A stretch of DNA of 64,000 bases from Rostratula benghalensis (lineage: Eukaryota; Chordata; Aves; Charadriiformes; Rostratulidae). The notes beneath the pieces were generated by a model. That model saw only the letters and a list, made by a program, of their open reading frames with translations, ran no database searches and was not told where the DNA came from. Of the stretch, positions 48,561 to 62,900 are shown piece by piece; position 1 is the stretch's first letter; each line of letters opens with the position of its first letter. Position numbers and translations under genes: made by a program. The stretch covers positions 276,287 through 340,286 of the forward strand of contig VXAI01000449.1 of assembly GCA_013399305.1 (NCBI GenBank), given 5' to 3'.

Positions 48561-51500
48561 AGTGGGAAGAGGAAGAAATATCTTTTTTTATGCTGTGTAT
48601 CTGCAGATCTGTGGGATCATAAACGTGTGAAGGTTCTCTTGATGTCTTGCAGAAGGACAAAGATAGTTCATTGTGCTGCTCTTCTGTTGCTTTGTTGTGT
48701 TACAGCTGCTGTAGCTTTGCTCTCATTCACTTCTTCACTATAGGGAGCTTAGAATTGGCTTGTTAAATGCTCACAGTACCTCAAACACGGCACTCTCCAA
48801 CCACTTTTGAAATGCTCACTGGGTTGGTAAAGCCTTTGGGGTTTTTTGCCCCCATTCTTTCTGAGCATTTTCTGTGCATCTTGACTGTCTCCAGTGTCAC
48901 ACTGCATTTTCCCCATTGGATTTGTGGCTACTTTATTGTATGTTTCACTTTTTAACCACTGTGGGCCTGAGTGTTTTTTTAGCTTCTTTCTTTCAGCAGC
49001 CTGATACCAGTAGTATGCAATAGGAAAGAAGCCTGACCAAATCCAAGGACTTTAACACAATAGCCAACTTCTGTCCATATCTAAAAGATTTACCTGGATG
49101 CTAAGCCTGATCAAGTGATGGCTCAAATCTCTCTAGTGTATTTTTTCCATTCCTTTTTCTTTGATGTGGCTTCCATCTCTCTTGAGTGTAGAACTGTTAT
49201 AAATATAGCAGTCATGTTGTGATCACAGCTTGCATTCATATATTTTGTCAAAGAAGAATGTAAAGAGAGGATTTGTTACCCATACAAGTTCACTGTACTT
49301 AACAGCATTCGGAACAACTGAACAGAGGGGTTGCCTGCAGGCCTAAGGACAGCTAAAAAATAACTGTGAGCAGCATCCAACCTGTTCAGTGTAAATTCCT
49401 TTCCAGGATAGGCATGCAAGTTTAAAATTAGTTTCTGATATTCCATTTCTGGGCAAGTTTCAAGGCACTATGTTCATCGTGTCAGCAGAAGGCACAGAGC
49501 GTTTGCAGTGTCACCAGCCATGCCACAGCAGCCCTTCTCCTTTCTCTGCACCACACTGCAGCACTGGGCTACCCACCCCTTGGGTTGCAGGCATTTGAAA
49601 TTGGTTGAGAAACAATCAGAAACAGGGAGTTTTCCCATTTAGCATAGGATAGTCTGCTGAAGGAGATCTGAATCAGAGTTTAGGGACCCAAGCCCACATC
49701 TGAATCCAGACATTTGTTTCCTTTGATAGTAGCCAGTCTTAGCTATCTCAGCAGACTATTCGCAAAGATTATTCTGCTTTCATTATCAAACAAGCTTGTG
49801 GGTTTTTTTGTTTTTTTTATCAAATCCTAAAGAGTAGGAGCAGCCTTCGAATCCAGTGACTTCATGCTGTTTCTTCACTGCATAGTTCTAACAGCTTTTT
49901 CATGCATTTTGATGTTTGGGTTTTTAATTTTTAAACCAGGTTCTCTATTACTGATGAAAAGTCAACATCAAAGATACTAATTTGGAGGTAGGTCTTCTCC
50001 TTGTCTGAAAAAGAAACAGAAACATTCTAGGTATCTGATTTCCAAGGGAATGCTTAATTTTATTATGCCAAATGCAGGTGCTACATATTAAATGATGAAA
50101 CTTAGCTAGCAACAGTCACTCAGAGTTAGAAGGCCACAGTATAATGTAATTTTAAAATAGGAATGTGTGGTTTATGCATATGGAAAAGGATAATAAAAAT
50201 TCTTGATTTTTGTATTACCATTTGCATAGTTCAGAAACAGAATGTCCCCCGTCTGTAGTTGACTGGAAGGTCAGAAGGTTTCTCATTTTAATGAATTGAA
50301 AATCTCTTTGTTATGACAAATCCTACTTTCTTGAGCAAATGTATTTTTATTTTGCCCTTGCTACAGTCATTCACGTGTAATATAAAATGACACATACTCC
50401 TTCAATAGGCATAATGCCACAAAGTGGTTGGGCTTCATGTCCTTCTATATTGTGCTCTGTTCCTAGGCAAGGTATCTATACCCAATCTGTCATAGGGACA
50501 GCACTGTAAATATGACATCAGCTCACATATAAAGCAGTTGCCAGCTGTCTACATCTGAATATTGCACCTGTTTTACTGTGAGGATACTGTCTCTCAGGTC
50601 TTCACATCCACAGTCATTCTGGAAAGCACCATGAGTGATTACGCAGTCTGTGTCTGGCAGTGTACCTTGGCAGATAGAAAGAGTGGCGTCCCCTTCACAA
50701 GGTATAAATAGCATGTTGAGTATTCTAGAGGGCTCAGGTGCTCTGAAATGTGTCACTGCACAGCTTGTGCAAGAGCATGTCAAAACATAATTTCTTGGGC
50801 TATGTCTTGCGGTTGGCTTTTTCTGTGATTCTTGTGCTTTTGCATCCAGCATAAATAAGCAAATCCGTAGTTTCATTGCACCTGTAATTGTTCTCTATGC
50901 TGTGTGGTAACAACTGTTTAACTTACCTCAGGCTCCAAGCACCAAATATTTCTCAGTCATAATACCGTTATTCTGAAAACCTTATTTCTGTGCCAGAAAT
51001 ACTCCAAAGCAGATTGCAAATGCCCCTTCAGTTCCCCCTTTTCAAGAGAGAGTGTCATCTTCTACTTCATCTCATCTCTGGAACTCTCAATTGACATTGA
51101 GGCTTGAGCGCTAAAGACATCTACTAAATTGCCAGCTTAATTGCCTGCTCAGAAGGCATGGCAAACTCTAGAGCTTTTCTCACTGCTTACATTTATTAGT
51201 TACCAGACAGGGTGCCTGTCTGCCAGTTTGCCAGATTTCCAGAAGGTGTGCAACTGAGGGAGAGAGGCTGGCAAGAAAAAGGAAAGGTGTCAGAAGTTAC
51301 CTGTGTTATTAAGGTGGAGTGAGTGTTCCCAGTTAGGAATAAATAGTTGTACAGAGATTGTGTTTCATTATCTGTCAGTACAATGAGTGCTTCTCATGAT
51401 TTTGTGAGTAGGAGGGAGGCTGTTTAAGCTAGGAAGGGTGCAGCAAGCTTGTGAAATTAAAGGAAAAAGATGCAGAACCAGAAACAGCTTTCTAGGGAAG

Positions 51501-52217
51501 AAGCTCTGTGGAAGGTATGAGGGAGACTGCACTTCTTTCAATACTGCAACAACTACGGTCAATATGGATTCCATTTGTTAGATGTTGCCTAGACATGTTT
51601 TATTCCACTTTTTTTCTTCTTTATCTGTGTCTAGTTATTGTAATTTTAAAATCACTAACGTACTTGGTGAGAACAAACTCAGGTTTGGGAGAGATTTTTT
51701 GCTTCAACTGTGACTGGCGGTAAGATTGTTTTCTGAAGACTCTAGCAAGCTTGGTACATGTTCCTTTATAAGATAAAGTAGTTCTCTGGATGCACTTGCA
51801 GTGTTTTTGCAACGAGAAAAAGTCAGGATTCTCCAGAGTTAGAAGATGCCAGCAGTGAGGATTCTGTGATATTGAGGAGGGCTCCTTGACCATGAGCCCT
51901 GTGGTGAAGCAAAAGGGATAAGTAGGTACTCACAAGTGCAATTAGTGAATGTTGTCCCCAAAACCATTTTGTAACAAATTGAATAGAGAACACTATTTTT
52001 TTTTTGTTTTAAATGTAATACTTTAATAGGAGTTCAATGATAGGAACTAAGGCTATTTAGTTTCATGTGAACTGCTATTTGGCTCTTTCAAATATTGTGC
52101 CTTAAGTTTTTCTGTTCTGCTTCGTTAACACTTCATGGATATTCTGAACATGGAAAATGTCACCATCAAGTTAGAGAAAGCTGAAAGCACCATCTCTAGT
52201 GCTTTGGCTTTGTTTGG

Positions 52218-52249
52218 TTTTTCTTTTTTTTTTTCTTTTCTTTTTTTTT
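52218..52249. repeat. Polypyrimidine (T/C) tract
   Basis: This is an uninterrupted T/C tract dominated by T runs. Confidence 0.9.
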
Positions 52250-54593
52250 GTTCCCCTTCCTCCATCGTAAGGTTTTGAGTTGGATTGTTTACTCCCTAAA
52301 ATACAGCTGTCACAGTTCTCCTCAATCTTGCAATTGTTATTTATCTGTCTAAACATACATTGCCTGAATAGAGGACCAAAATTCTTTACATATGTTTTGA
52401 TAAGATGGGTGTTAAAATTTGTTCTAATTCAAGTCTTCAGAAATCTACAGCATAGATTTATAAGTCATGGTTGTCTTTTCATCAGCAATTGTCCTTGCTG
52501 TATTTTTTCAGCAACAGTTATCCTTTGTTTGAGTACATGGAAAATAAATGTGCACTGAGGACTAACTATATGCTATGAGATGATGTTCCAGGGGGGTCTG
52601 TTGCCTGGGGGCGTCATCTGTCTGGAGAATGGGCCTGGTAGCTCTTGGGCCACCCAGGGCATCCTGCATCTGAGCACTCTAGGTGTGCTAAGAGATGCAG
52701 CCCTGGCACCCCACTCGCCACCCATGTAAATCAAGGGCAAACTGGACTTTGATACTTGCAACTCCCATACCTTAAATCCCACAGCTCTTGTCACAAGAAC
52801 TAAAGACTTCCCAAGCAGAAGTGACTAGTTTTCCAGGCTGAGGAAGTATGCCTTTAGTGGTTTTCTATGAGTCAGATTTTATCTATTTCTTTGGAGGCTT
52901 TGATCAATGTGATATTTATTACAATATCCATATTATGTAAATAAGTACAGTTTTATTCTTGTTGTGGCTGTACAATGTAAATGTAATTATCTTTGAGGAG
53001 GTGCAGAATATGGAATCTGTTTAAGCGTGGAGTTCCCTACACCTTGAAGAACAGTGGCAAAGTTTAAGTGCTGGCTCAGAAAGGTTATTAATTAAATCTT
53101 GATTTAGATGCAGGTAAAAATAGGTCTATTAAATGTGTGCTCATTAATTAGGTCTTCCTTTTAAAGTAATGCAAATCACATGAATTATTATACTAAGTAT
53201 TATATGCTTGTACTACTGAAATAGCAAAGTTTATATTTGACATTCCTTAATGTTAATAAGTCAAGTAAGTTGTTTAACATCACTAAACTCTAAAAATGTT
53301 GTCATACTTGCAAGTCATCTGAGGATGCGAACAAAACAGTTGACATGTGCCTTGTCCTGTGAAACAGAGAAAAGTATCCTCTCTATTTTCTGAATTATCC
53401 AGTTCACAGCTATTTGTAAATTGTATCAATTTTTAACATCTTTCACAATGTTTTTAATATTTTATCCAACTGATTTACTATTTGCAATTAAATCAGTACT
53501 ACAGTATCACCTGTGTCAGAATATTAGCACATTAATTTTGTCTTGAAAAATGTGGCCTAAAGGCTAAAATGTTAATTCTAAGCCAGACAGAGAATGTTAC
53601 TTAGCTTTAGTTGTGTGTTAGTGTGATATGGAGCAAATTATTTTACTATTACCTTCATTGGTGGACTTACACTTAGTTACATGCTTATGCATGATACGTA
53701 CAGCATACTGATATTCTTTCTTATACTGAATACAAATCTTTCTTCCTGGACTTTAAAGCTCCTTTCTGTCTCCTATTAATACATCTTCATAACTATTCTT
53801 TCTTAAAGTTTCAATATAAGTAATAAATGCCTTATTGACCAGGGTAAACAAATATTTGAATCCTGGAAATAATTAAGAACATTTCAAGGTAACTTCATTA
53901 GTTAAGTAAGGGGTTTTTTGTAACACCTTGCATATCTGCTGTGAAACTGTTTTTTGCACTTTGATCACAATCAGTATCCTTTCAGGAGCTTAATGGGTGT
54001 TCCTCTCATGAACCGCTTCAGTCATACCAGTTTTCATCACAAGCAATGTATGTCTCTTCTTTTCCCTGTCTTAAAATACCAAATTTTTAATGATAAAAAT
54101 ATGACTGTGTCCTAGTGGGATACTGATATTGATGGTTAATTACAGTTAAGGGAAGAGAGGACTTTTTGCACTTTGTCTTTATGACATTCCAGTCATTTAT
54201 ACATATTTCATACATATTATCAGAACGTTAAAGTGGTCCCCTGATGAAACATAATATAGTGTACCAAGAGGAATATGGCAAAGTGTCAGGTATGTGCCTC
54301 CATTGTACACTCTATTCCTTCATTTCAAGGGTCCAAAAACCAAGCAAAGCCTTATGCACACACAGCATAACTACACGTCAGTAAAATAGCTCACACTGTG
54401 TTTGGTGGCTTTGCATCAGTACGTGGCTAGGCTATGTTTCTATGTTGAACATGCAAGCAATCCATCTGAAATCACAGGGATGATTGCTCAGCACTTTAAG
54501 GTACATGAGCAGAGAGACAAGAATCTGATTATATCTTGAAACCATAAGTAGTAACTCTTTATGCTTTAAGAGGATATGATATAATAAAAAATA

Positions 54594-54627
54594 TTTTTTT
54601 TCTTTCCTGCCCCCTTCTCCCCTCCCC
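54594..54627. repeat. Polypyrimidine tract
   Basis: A T run passes into C-rich pyrimidine sequence, with a single G at 54609. Confidence 0.85.
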
Positions 54628-56174
54628 AAATTGGAGTCTTCACTTATCTCCCTGGTGACCAACTGACAAATAAAATGCTCGCCTTCCTTTCAAACCACAC
54701 ATCTCCTAGTACAGAGTTAGCAGCAAAGCATGCACATGGATACCCCAATGAGGGCTGGATCCTGTTATGGGCAGTGGAGAAAAGCTTGGTCGACAATGTT
54801 GAAAACAGAAAAAGATTTACTTGTTTTCATAACATCAGCATTAAGTCATGGAGTCATAATATGTGCCTGAAAATGGAGAGGAATTGTCTCTTTTGAATGC
54901 AAGAAAAGTACTCCTCTCTATGGAAAATGATTCCTAAACACTCTCCCATTGACAACCTTTCACAGATTCATCACAGACATTGTGCTGTTCAAACTTAGGA
55001 GCAAGAAAGAAAGTGGAAAAAGCCTCTTCCGTATGAAAATAACTGTATCTAAATCAGGGCACATTGTGACCACTGACAAATACTGTTTTCCTCTCAATTT
55101 AAAACTATCTGATCAAATTGTGTTTGGAAATGGCTTAAAATGTGAAGTGAGTTCAAGTAGAAAGGTGCAATGAAGTGTAAAGTAAGAGTAAAGAGATTTT
55201 TTTAAAAAAACTTGTGTATATATTTAGAAAACAAAATTTCTTGTTAATAGTTATGTAGTGGTTTCGGAGGCTTTGAACTCAGTCAACCATTTTCATAGCG
55301 TGTTCTGTTACACAATGTGGAAACACAGCTAAACTAAACTCTATTGTGCATATAGCTGCTCCTGGTGTTTCAGTGCAAATATCTGTTGGGAAAATCCTGG
55401 TAACCTGTGTGATATTTTGATGAAGTTTTGGGGTGATTTATTAAAAATTGAGGGCATTTTTAGTGGAAAGGTAATGATACCCCTAAGGGAACCTATGAAA
55501 GGTATTAGTTGGCCTTCTTTGGGATAGACCTTATCAACATCAAGCCATAAAAAAATTTAATTTGAAAATGCCCACAAGTGGCAGCTAGATGAAGTTCTTA
55601 TGATAAAATTCTGTAGGGAATAAATTGAATACAAATTTCTGAAATAACTCAACCTAAATTTAATTCTCATAAATACCTATAGGTATCTGCTAATATAAGA
55701 CCTAAAATTTGTAATTTTAAAATAAATCTCTTTTCATGGGGAACAAAAGCATGAAAGATAATTCCTTATGTAGTTTCCTTTGATAGATTTCTGTAGCTTC
55801 AAAAATGCAAATTAAATGGTTAGATTGCCAGTGGTGTACCAAGGGAAAGTATGGGTGACGACAGTGAGTTAGTAAAGCTAAATCTGTGTTTAATTAATAG
55901 CTGCTTGAGTCTGAAAAGTTTGTAATCTTATGTATAGAGCTCAGTATAATTTATGTTTTTAATTTATGTTCAAGACCACAAAGTCTTAAGGGTGAGCATT
56001 TGATTTGTGAAAATCACTGGATGAATTTTATCCATCTTTAAAGCTGAATTGGGTCCCAAGATGCCCAACTCTGGAACGGCTTAGAAATGTTCTCTCAATG
56101 CAACTTATGTTAGACATCTTTCTTTCACATTGTTACTAAATCATAACTTGTGGCCATCCTAGCTCCATTCATTT

Positions 56175-56890
56175 TTGGTAAGGCCTTTGACGTGGTCCCC
56201 CTCTATATTCTTTTCTATGGATTGAAGACTTGTGGATTTGGTGCGCAGTTCAGTAGATGATGATGGCCATGTCCAAAGGGTAGTAGTCAACAGCTCAATG
56301 TGCAGATGGAGATCAATGACAAGTGATGTCCCTCAGAGGACCATACCAGAATCAGTACTGTTCAATATATCCTGGGCCACACCAAAAGAAATGTGGCCAG
56401 CAGGGTGAGGGGTGGAATCTGCCCTTCTGCTGCACTCTGGGGAGACCATATCTGGAGTACTGCATCCAGATCTGGCCCCACCGACTAAGAAGCACATGGA
56501 CCTATTTGAATGAGTCCAGAGGAGAGCCACAAAAATGCTGCAAGACCTGGAGCATCTCTCCTGTGAGGACAGGCTGAGAGAGCTGGGGTTATTCAGCCTG
56601 GAAAAAAGAAGGCTCCAGGGAGACCGTATAGCCCTTTCCAGTACCTAGACGGACCTAGAGGAAACATTAGGACTAACTTTTTAACAGGACCTGTTGCAAT
56701 AGGACAAGGGGTAATGGCTTTAAACTAGAAGAGGGAAGATTGAGACTAAATCTAAGGAAAATTTTCTTTACAGTAAGGGTCTTTACAGCAAGGGAACCAC
56801 AGGCACAGGTTGTCCAGGAAAATTATGTATGCCCCATATCTGGAAGTGTTCAAGGCCAGGTTGCATGGGGCTTTGAGCAACCTGACCTAG
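56175..56890 (+). pseudogene. CR1 ORF2 remnant, reverse transcriptase, inactivated
   Basis: The coding remnant is split over frames by several indels. An [19 protein letters not shown] segment is readable at about 56572-56625 (with LR before it). The segment carrying the catalytic FADD motif of the polymerase is missing through the internal deletion, so the copy was inactive from that event on. Nothing suggests domestication: stops and frameshifts are scattered through it. Confidence 0.85.
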
Positions 56891-56943
56891 TGGAAAGTAT
56901 CCCTGCCAAGGTCCCTTCTAAACCAAACCATTTTATGGCTCTT
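56175..56943 (+). mobile_element. CR1 LINE, older copy with internal deletion
   Basis: This non-LTR retrotransposon fragment is in plus orientation. The 5' part (56175-56366) retains the reverse-transcriptase segments KAFDVVP, RVVVNSSM and a GVPQGS-like region decayed to DVPQRT. At about 56366-56372 the sequence jumps directly from the LFNI block to the post-catalytic block (ILGHTKRNVASR). From there it follows CR1 to the 3' untranslated part, ending with CCAAACCATTTTATGG near 56943, a decayed octamer tail. Identity to CR1 is visibly lower than in the 37-kb copy, so it is older. Its subfamily appears different. Confidence 0.93.
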
Positions 56944-59900
56944 ATTTATCAAGCTAGTAATTTGATGGTAACATGTTAATTATTTATCAGGTTTTTTGCA
57001 CTGAGTAATATTGCTCAGCAAAAATTTATGAATAAAGTAGGCATTGCAAAGTTAGAGGAGTCTGCAGAATTTAGCATAGTAATAGGATGTGTCTGTTTGC
57101 TGATGTTTCCGCTCATTGCAAAAGGAGCTTCATTTCTAGAAACATAAAATAATACTTCTTTGTGATTTATAGGAAGATGTTTAAAGTAATTCAGTTTGAT
57201 AAGTAGATCTTTCAGAAATGATTAAATGCTTTCTGTTCTCTAAAGAAGATATAGATGCATACTTCATGTTATTACATACAGGCTAGCAAATTGCTTCATA
57301 ATGCTTTCTGTCTTATTTCTATCCCCTGTTCTGAAAAGCAAGAACCCAGTAACTCCTCAGACAACAGCATAAATTATGAAGAAACTTGAAAAGGAACTCC
57401 AGTAAACCAGGGAAACCCTTAATAATCGGAGTATCTTCTTGGCCAGGCACCATTGCCTTTAACATCTCTGTTAAAAGGAATTCATACCTGACAAAAGAGG
57501 CAATTAGTTTGCTGAATGACAACAAGAAATGTCACTACTGGTAGTAAACTGATGACGCTATTACTTATTCTGTTGGCAGCTCTTATTATTATGAACATTA
57601 AAGTAATCAGTTCCCTGTCACTTAAAATCCGTACCTACCTCTTCCTCTCCTCAGTACCCTGATTTCAATTGCACGCTGTATTATTTATGTACTGTTTTTA
57701 CTAATCCTTGCTGGCCTGAAATTTTACAATAATCTTACAATCTAGGTACAAATATGACCCATAATAGGCATGCAGAAGAACTAGCAATGCTAGCGTATAA
57801 TCATTGCTGAAGTGCTGTTCATAGGTTTGTAATGACATAGGGTCCTCCACTGATTTAAAGAAGAAAGCAGAGAAGATATAACGCAAAAACATAATTTTAG
57901 TAATAATATATTTTCTACTGAAAAGAAAATGGGGCAGAACTTTTATTTTTCCTGAACTGTCTACAACAGTTCAGACCCTCATTGGTGTCCTGGCATAGTC
58001 TTTTCATAAATGGCATCCTGGCAATGTGCTTTTTACACATGCTTTACTCAACCTGAAACTGGTTTTCCTCCTTATTTTACTTTTCTCTCTCTGAGATTGC
58101 TTAACTAAAAACAGTAATTACAAAAGAGCAATTGTTTTATTTTAACTGATCTTAAATTAAAAATCTGTTGACTATAAATTAGGAGATATTGGACAGAATA
58201 AAATAATCTGTCTCTCAAAATTTTGTGCAGCCTTATTGAATGCTTGGAAAATGATCCCAAATTTGTTAGTTGGATAAAGACGTTTCTGCATTTTAATTCA
58301 GGTAAAGTTATCTCAGTTTCATGTGTCTCACTTCATTTTTTAGAATGGTTTGGGAGTAAGCAAAGTAAAATAAAGTGAAGGAAAGATTTCAGGAGGACAC
58401 CTTCTCTGTTTTGGTGAAGATTGGTTGTTAACAATGGGGTTGGACTGAAGCTAGACAGCTCCTGAAACACACACAGTGCAAACTGCCCATGGTGGTCATC
58501 AGCCTTTTCACTGTAATCCAGGGGCAGACCATTTCACAGTCTCTGGTCTCTTCTTGGCTTTGAGCTTTCTCCGCTGTGTGATATTGTGGTTTGAACTTTG
58601 TTCCAATTTTCAATATGAAATACTACACTTAGTTCAAACTTAGCAATGTAAATTATTAAAATGAGCTGCTTTGCCTTCTCTTGCTATTGTGCTAGGGATG
58701 TTGCTCAATGTCCTTGGTCATTGAGTTGGGTCAGAAAAACAGTTGTTTCCTACTGTTTCTTGAACTCTGGGCAATTACTCCCACTGTATAAAGTTAAGGG
58801 TGTGCCATAATTGTTGGGGTTTTTTAAAGTAGGTTTAGGGAAGAGTGCAGAAAAAATAAGCCAGCAAATAATCTAGGAAAGTCCTAAAAATAAAAAGAAA
58901 TGAGGATTGCTGGTTGCAACCCTGTTTGTCCAAACTGTGCATTTAAAGAAAGAAAACCCTTCATTTCACCTCTTGAGTTCTGTGGGAAGCACTTAACTGA
59001 GATACTGGGCTGTTGCTCTTCTGCTGCAAGATGTGTTAGTATGGAGAGAGGATCTTAAGTTAATGGTATGATTCATGGCAGTTTCAATTCTGAAATCCAC
59101 CACTGGTGTAGCACACTAATGACTTACCATAACATCACTTACCCAGTGAGCGTGCAGGTCTGGTTTTTGGTCTTGTATACGTGAATGGCTGCTAGCCATA
59201 CAGGCTTGGGAGACAAACTGGGTCTGAAGTGTGGTTAGCTAAGTACTTCAATGATAGCTTTCAAAAAACAGTCACAAGGTAAATGGTGTAACGTGTTTTG
59301 GCAGTTGGCGATTTACAGGAACATTAACTTTCAAGCTCAATTGACAGCCTCACAGCTATGTTTCATATAAAATATGTGCAGTTTGGAAAGAAAGTTGCAG
59401 AGACAAAGAGTCATCTATTCCATTAGAGGAGGTGCACTTTTAAAAATAACTTCAGCATTATGAAAGGAGGCATTAATGAGCTATTACTCTTACACTTTGT
59501 TCTTGATTCTAAACAAAAGAAGCGGGTGTCTTGCTGTAGACACCTGCAAAATGTTTTTTTGTGTCATCGTGACAAATTATTATATGAGATTGGCAATTTG
59601 AGAGGTCTCACATAGAAGAATCGAATGAAAAAAAAAAGAATCCCACAACAACTTTGAAGTCTTGGAAGCTTTGGTAACTTACTGTTAAAAACAGTCTTTG
59701 AAAAAAAAGATGACTCTTCTGAAACTGTGCATGCTATGCAAGAGACCTTCAACACAATGGAAAACAATCTTCTATGCTTAGCTATCTCTTCATAAATACA
59801 TCAGAGATGTTCTAACTTTTAATTTGGAGTGAACTTTTCACTTAACCGGTTTTAACTCTTATTTAACCCTGATTGGATTGATAACTTCCAAGATGAGTAC

Positions 59901-62900
59901 CTCCTTACATTTCCTAGGCTCTGCCCTGTTTGTTTCTTCTCTCTAGTTTGGTCTGTGTTTTGTACTTTGAGTGGAGGAGAGGGGCTTTTTTCTGACTTCT
60001 TACTACTTTGGTGAAATCAGATAATCTTTAACAGATTGAAAAATTCTCTGTGTGAAGTGACTGGAGTTGTTATTGTTATGGTGTGTTTGCTATTAAATGA
60101 GCTAATTTGCAAGATCTGTGACACAAATTAGAAATACAGAAACGGAGATACAACATACGTGTTTAACTTTTGCTGTAGTCTGTGTTGTATCTGGAACTGG
60201 CATAAAAAATAATGTAACTGTTGTTACTAATTCTTATATAGTCTGAATTTTCCTTATTACTGTGAGTATTTTCAGATGTATCTCTTCGTGAATTTAAGAC
60301 CCAAGTGCTAAAGCATCTGCTCTGGAAATATGTATTCCCATCTGAATAAAATAATTCATGGAAATGAACAGCATGGGTTCATCATACTGCTCTGGCTTTG
60401 TCCACTTACGAGGTGTCATTAGCACTTGTTGCAGCAGTACTTGATGTCTGAAATATGCACATGATATTATGTAGGAAGGCCATCATATCTTCTAGAACAT
60501 TACTAGTCTGTGAGACGAAATGTTTTGGTGTCAGGAGATGCTACTTCTATTAAATCTGTTTCTATAAATTGCTCAACACACCACCTTGGACAATTCACTT
60601 AATCTCTCAATTTATCTTTCTGTTTTTGAAAACCACACAGAGGATAATAGTGCTTGTGTAGGGGGAGAATTACTTGGTTCATTGATATGTCTGTAGTCTT
60701 TCTGCTTAGAATAATTATTTAGTTGCATTTGAAAGTGCTATAAAGTATTGCCAAGTGTATATATTCCTTAAAAAAATCATCCAACCCAGAAAGAACAACA
60801 AAACCAAAAAAATTCCGTCAACAGAAGTTATCTGTTCTAGGACTGGGCAGTTAATATTACAGATGCCATCTTTTCACTCTCACTGAGCATACAGTTCAGG
60901 CTAGCATATCTGTAAGTAAAGTTCAAATTTAAATTTAAATACTGTTTGAAGAGGTTTGAGGTGACCATTCTGTTTCAGGATATAACAAGACTCAAAACGG
61001 GAGTGGCTTCTGTGGCAACATGTGGAACATGATGTGTAGATCAAGTGTAAGGTACCACTCGCCTTTTCCCACAGTGATACCTGCTGAACAGAAATATCTC
61101 TACTTGACCTTTATTGACCTTTAGAATACCTGTTGACCTCTCTAGTCTAAAACACTCATACCTTTCTCATATTAGCATGTTGGGAGAAATGAAGTGAAAA
61201 GATTGCTGCCTTATTCTACTTAACAGCCTATTTAAATTCAAATGGCAATATGCACATGCATATATTGTCCTAATTTGATCTCTCTACATTTTTTCCAAAC
61301 AAAGCATTTTGTGTTTAAAAGAAAATTCGTCTATAAGGATGAATTAGCTTGGTGGCTAAAGAGTGTAAAGAAAGCAAAGATGAAAAAAGATTTCACATAA
61401 AAGCAGAGCTGTAAGGAAACCAAGCTAAATCTCTGACTTCTACAGTTCTGTGCTTTTGAGTCTGTGGAGTCTTTGTATTTTGGGGGCATCTGCAGGGGGA
61501 GGGGGAAGAGGATATAAGACAAAGCTTTCCAGACAAAAGAGAAATTCAGATCTTTATCTGAATTAGAGCTTCTAAAATGTATTTACTGGAGCCATTCATC
61601 CTGGCAGTCACTAAAAGTGCTTTCTGAAGGTTCCCAGTTGTCTCAAAAGACTACAGGGTAGAAATGTTGTATTAGCTTAGAAATCGTGTTGTGTCCTTCT
61701 CACCAGCAGGGTTTCAGAAGTCTCTTGCTCGTTACTTTCACTGAAAATCCAGGAGATTGTTACTTTATAATTCAGTTGTGTTGCGAGTTCTCCTCTTCAG
61801 TGTCTGATTTGTGGGGTGGCTGAAATACAGCCCTCCCTCTCGGGGTGGGAGGTGAAATCTGGCATTAAATCTTCTGCCACATGGACTGAAAGTGACTGTA
61901 GAGAAAGAGTGCTGGTGAGAGTAGCTCTGAAGTGCTCCAGGAAGGTGCCTGAAGGCCAGCCCTGGTGGGTGCCCTCATGTGAAGGGAGAGAAGAGTCGGG
62001 CCTGCCACTCTGCTCATTCTTCCCCACATTAGCACCCTGGTGAATGTGCTGATCTACCGTTTAGTCTAGGGTCTGGGACATGCATTTCCTTAGGTGTCAT
62101 GACACTAATTGTGAGTGGATCCCACTGTTGCTTATCTCAAAGGAACAGAGTACATAATGGTAATCATTGCTGTAATTACCTCAGTATAGGCTATAAGTTA
62201 TAGCTTTAATGTGTGGATGTTAAGTGTTTTACACTGTTGTAATTGTAAATCTCTCTAATTAGATGGAGAGGCTTTTCAAGATGCTGACCCCTGTCTAACA
62301 GCACAAAACAATTTTTATTGATAGTGGTAGTCCAGATGGCTAGTAATAGATAACTGAAAGGACAGAAGAGTAAAGCGAAATTAAATAAACATTTGAAGTT
62401 CAACTCGTATTGCGAGAAGAGGTAGTTCAGTATTTTAAGTATTGGCAGTTCGGTAGAAGGCCTGTTTGCTGTATTGTATCTGAAATGGTGAAGAAAAGAG
62501 AGGAGGAAAAGCTGTGAGGAAAGAATTGGAACATGTTTTTAAAAAAGAAACCCACAACAATGTGATTTCTGACAAAAAGCCAGAAAACAAAAAGTTTTCA
62601 TTCGTTCTTAAAATAAAAGTACACCCACAAGGACTATTAGTGCCATGTCAGCTGTAATGGGTCTTTGTAGTTCTCCAATTATGTTGTACCTATGATGTTT
62701 AAAAATATTTTTGAGAGATTTGAGAAGGTTACTTGGGTTACTTGATCAAAAAAGAAAAAAAAAAAAGTGGGGGGGGCTACCCAAACTAGACACTTTGAGA
62801 TGTTAAAATTCGCAATGGTGGCATAATTGATACAAATGAATTTATTGTTGTACACTTAAGTACATCAATATATTCTTTTAATTGGCTTGTTTACCTTTGA

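Larger units (their letters stand above)
48561..56174. other. AT-rich non-coding stretch
   Basis: Items seen are a GC-richer patch at 52588-52735 of unknown nature, pyrimidine tracts at 52218-52249 and 54594-54627, and frames such as 117 codons on the minus strand (50523-50876) and 73 plus 74 codons on the plus strand (54675-55173). None translates to a family I know, and lengths are within chance expectation. No transposon or RNA gene is recognised. Confidence 0.6.

Noticed and set aside
50523..50876. 117-codon minus-strand open frame with several cysteines
   Set aside because: A few frames of this length are expected by chance in 64 kb at this composition. The translation matches no family I know and has no supporting splice or promoter signal.
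54675..55173. Two adjacent plus-strand frames (73 and 74 codons) as a possible split gene
   Set aside because: Neither translation is recognisable, the stop between them is not an obvious single lesion, and both lengths are ordinary for chance.
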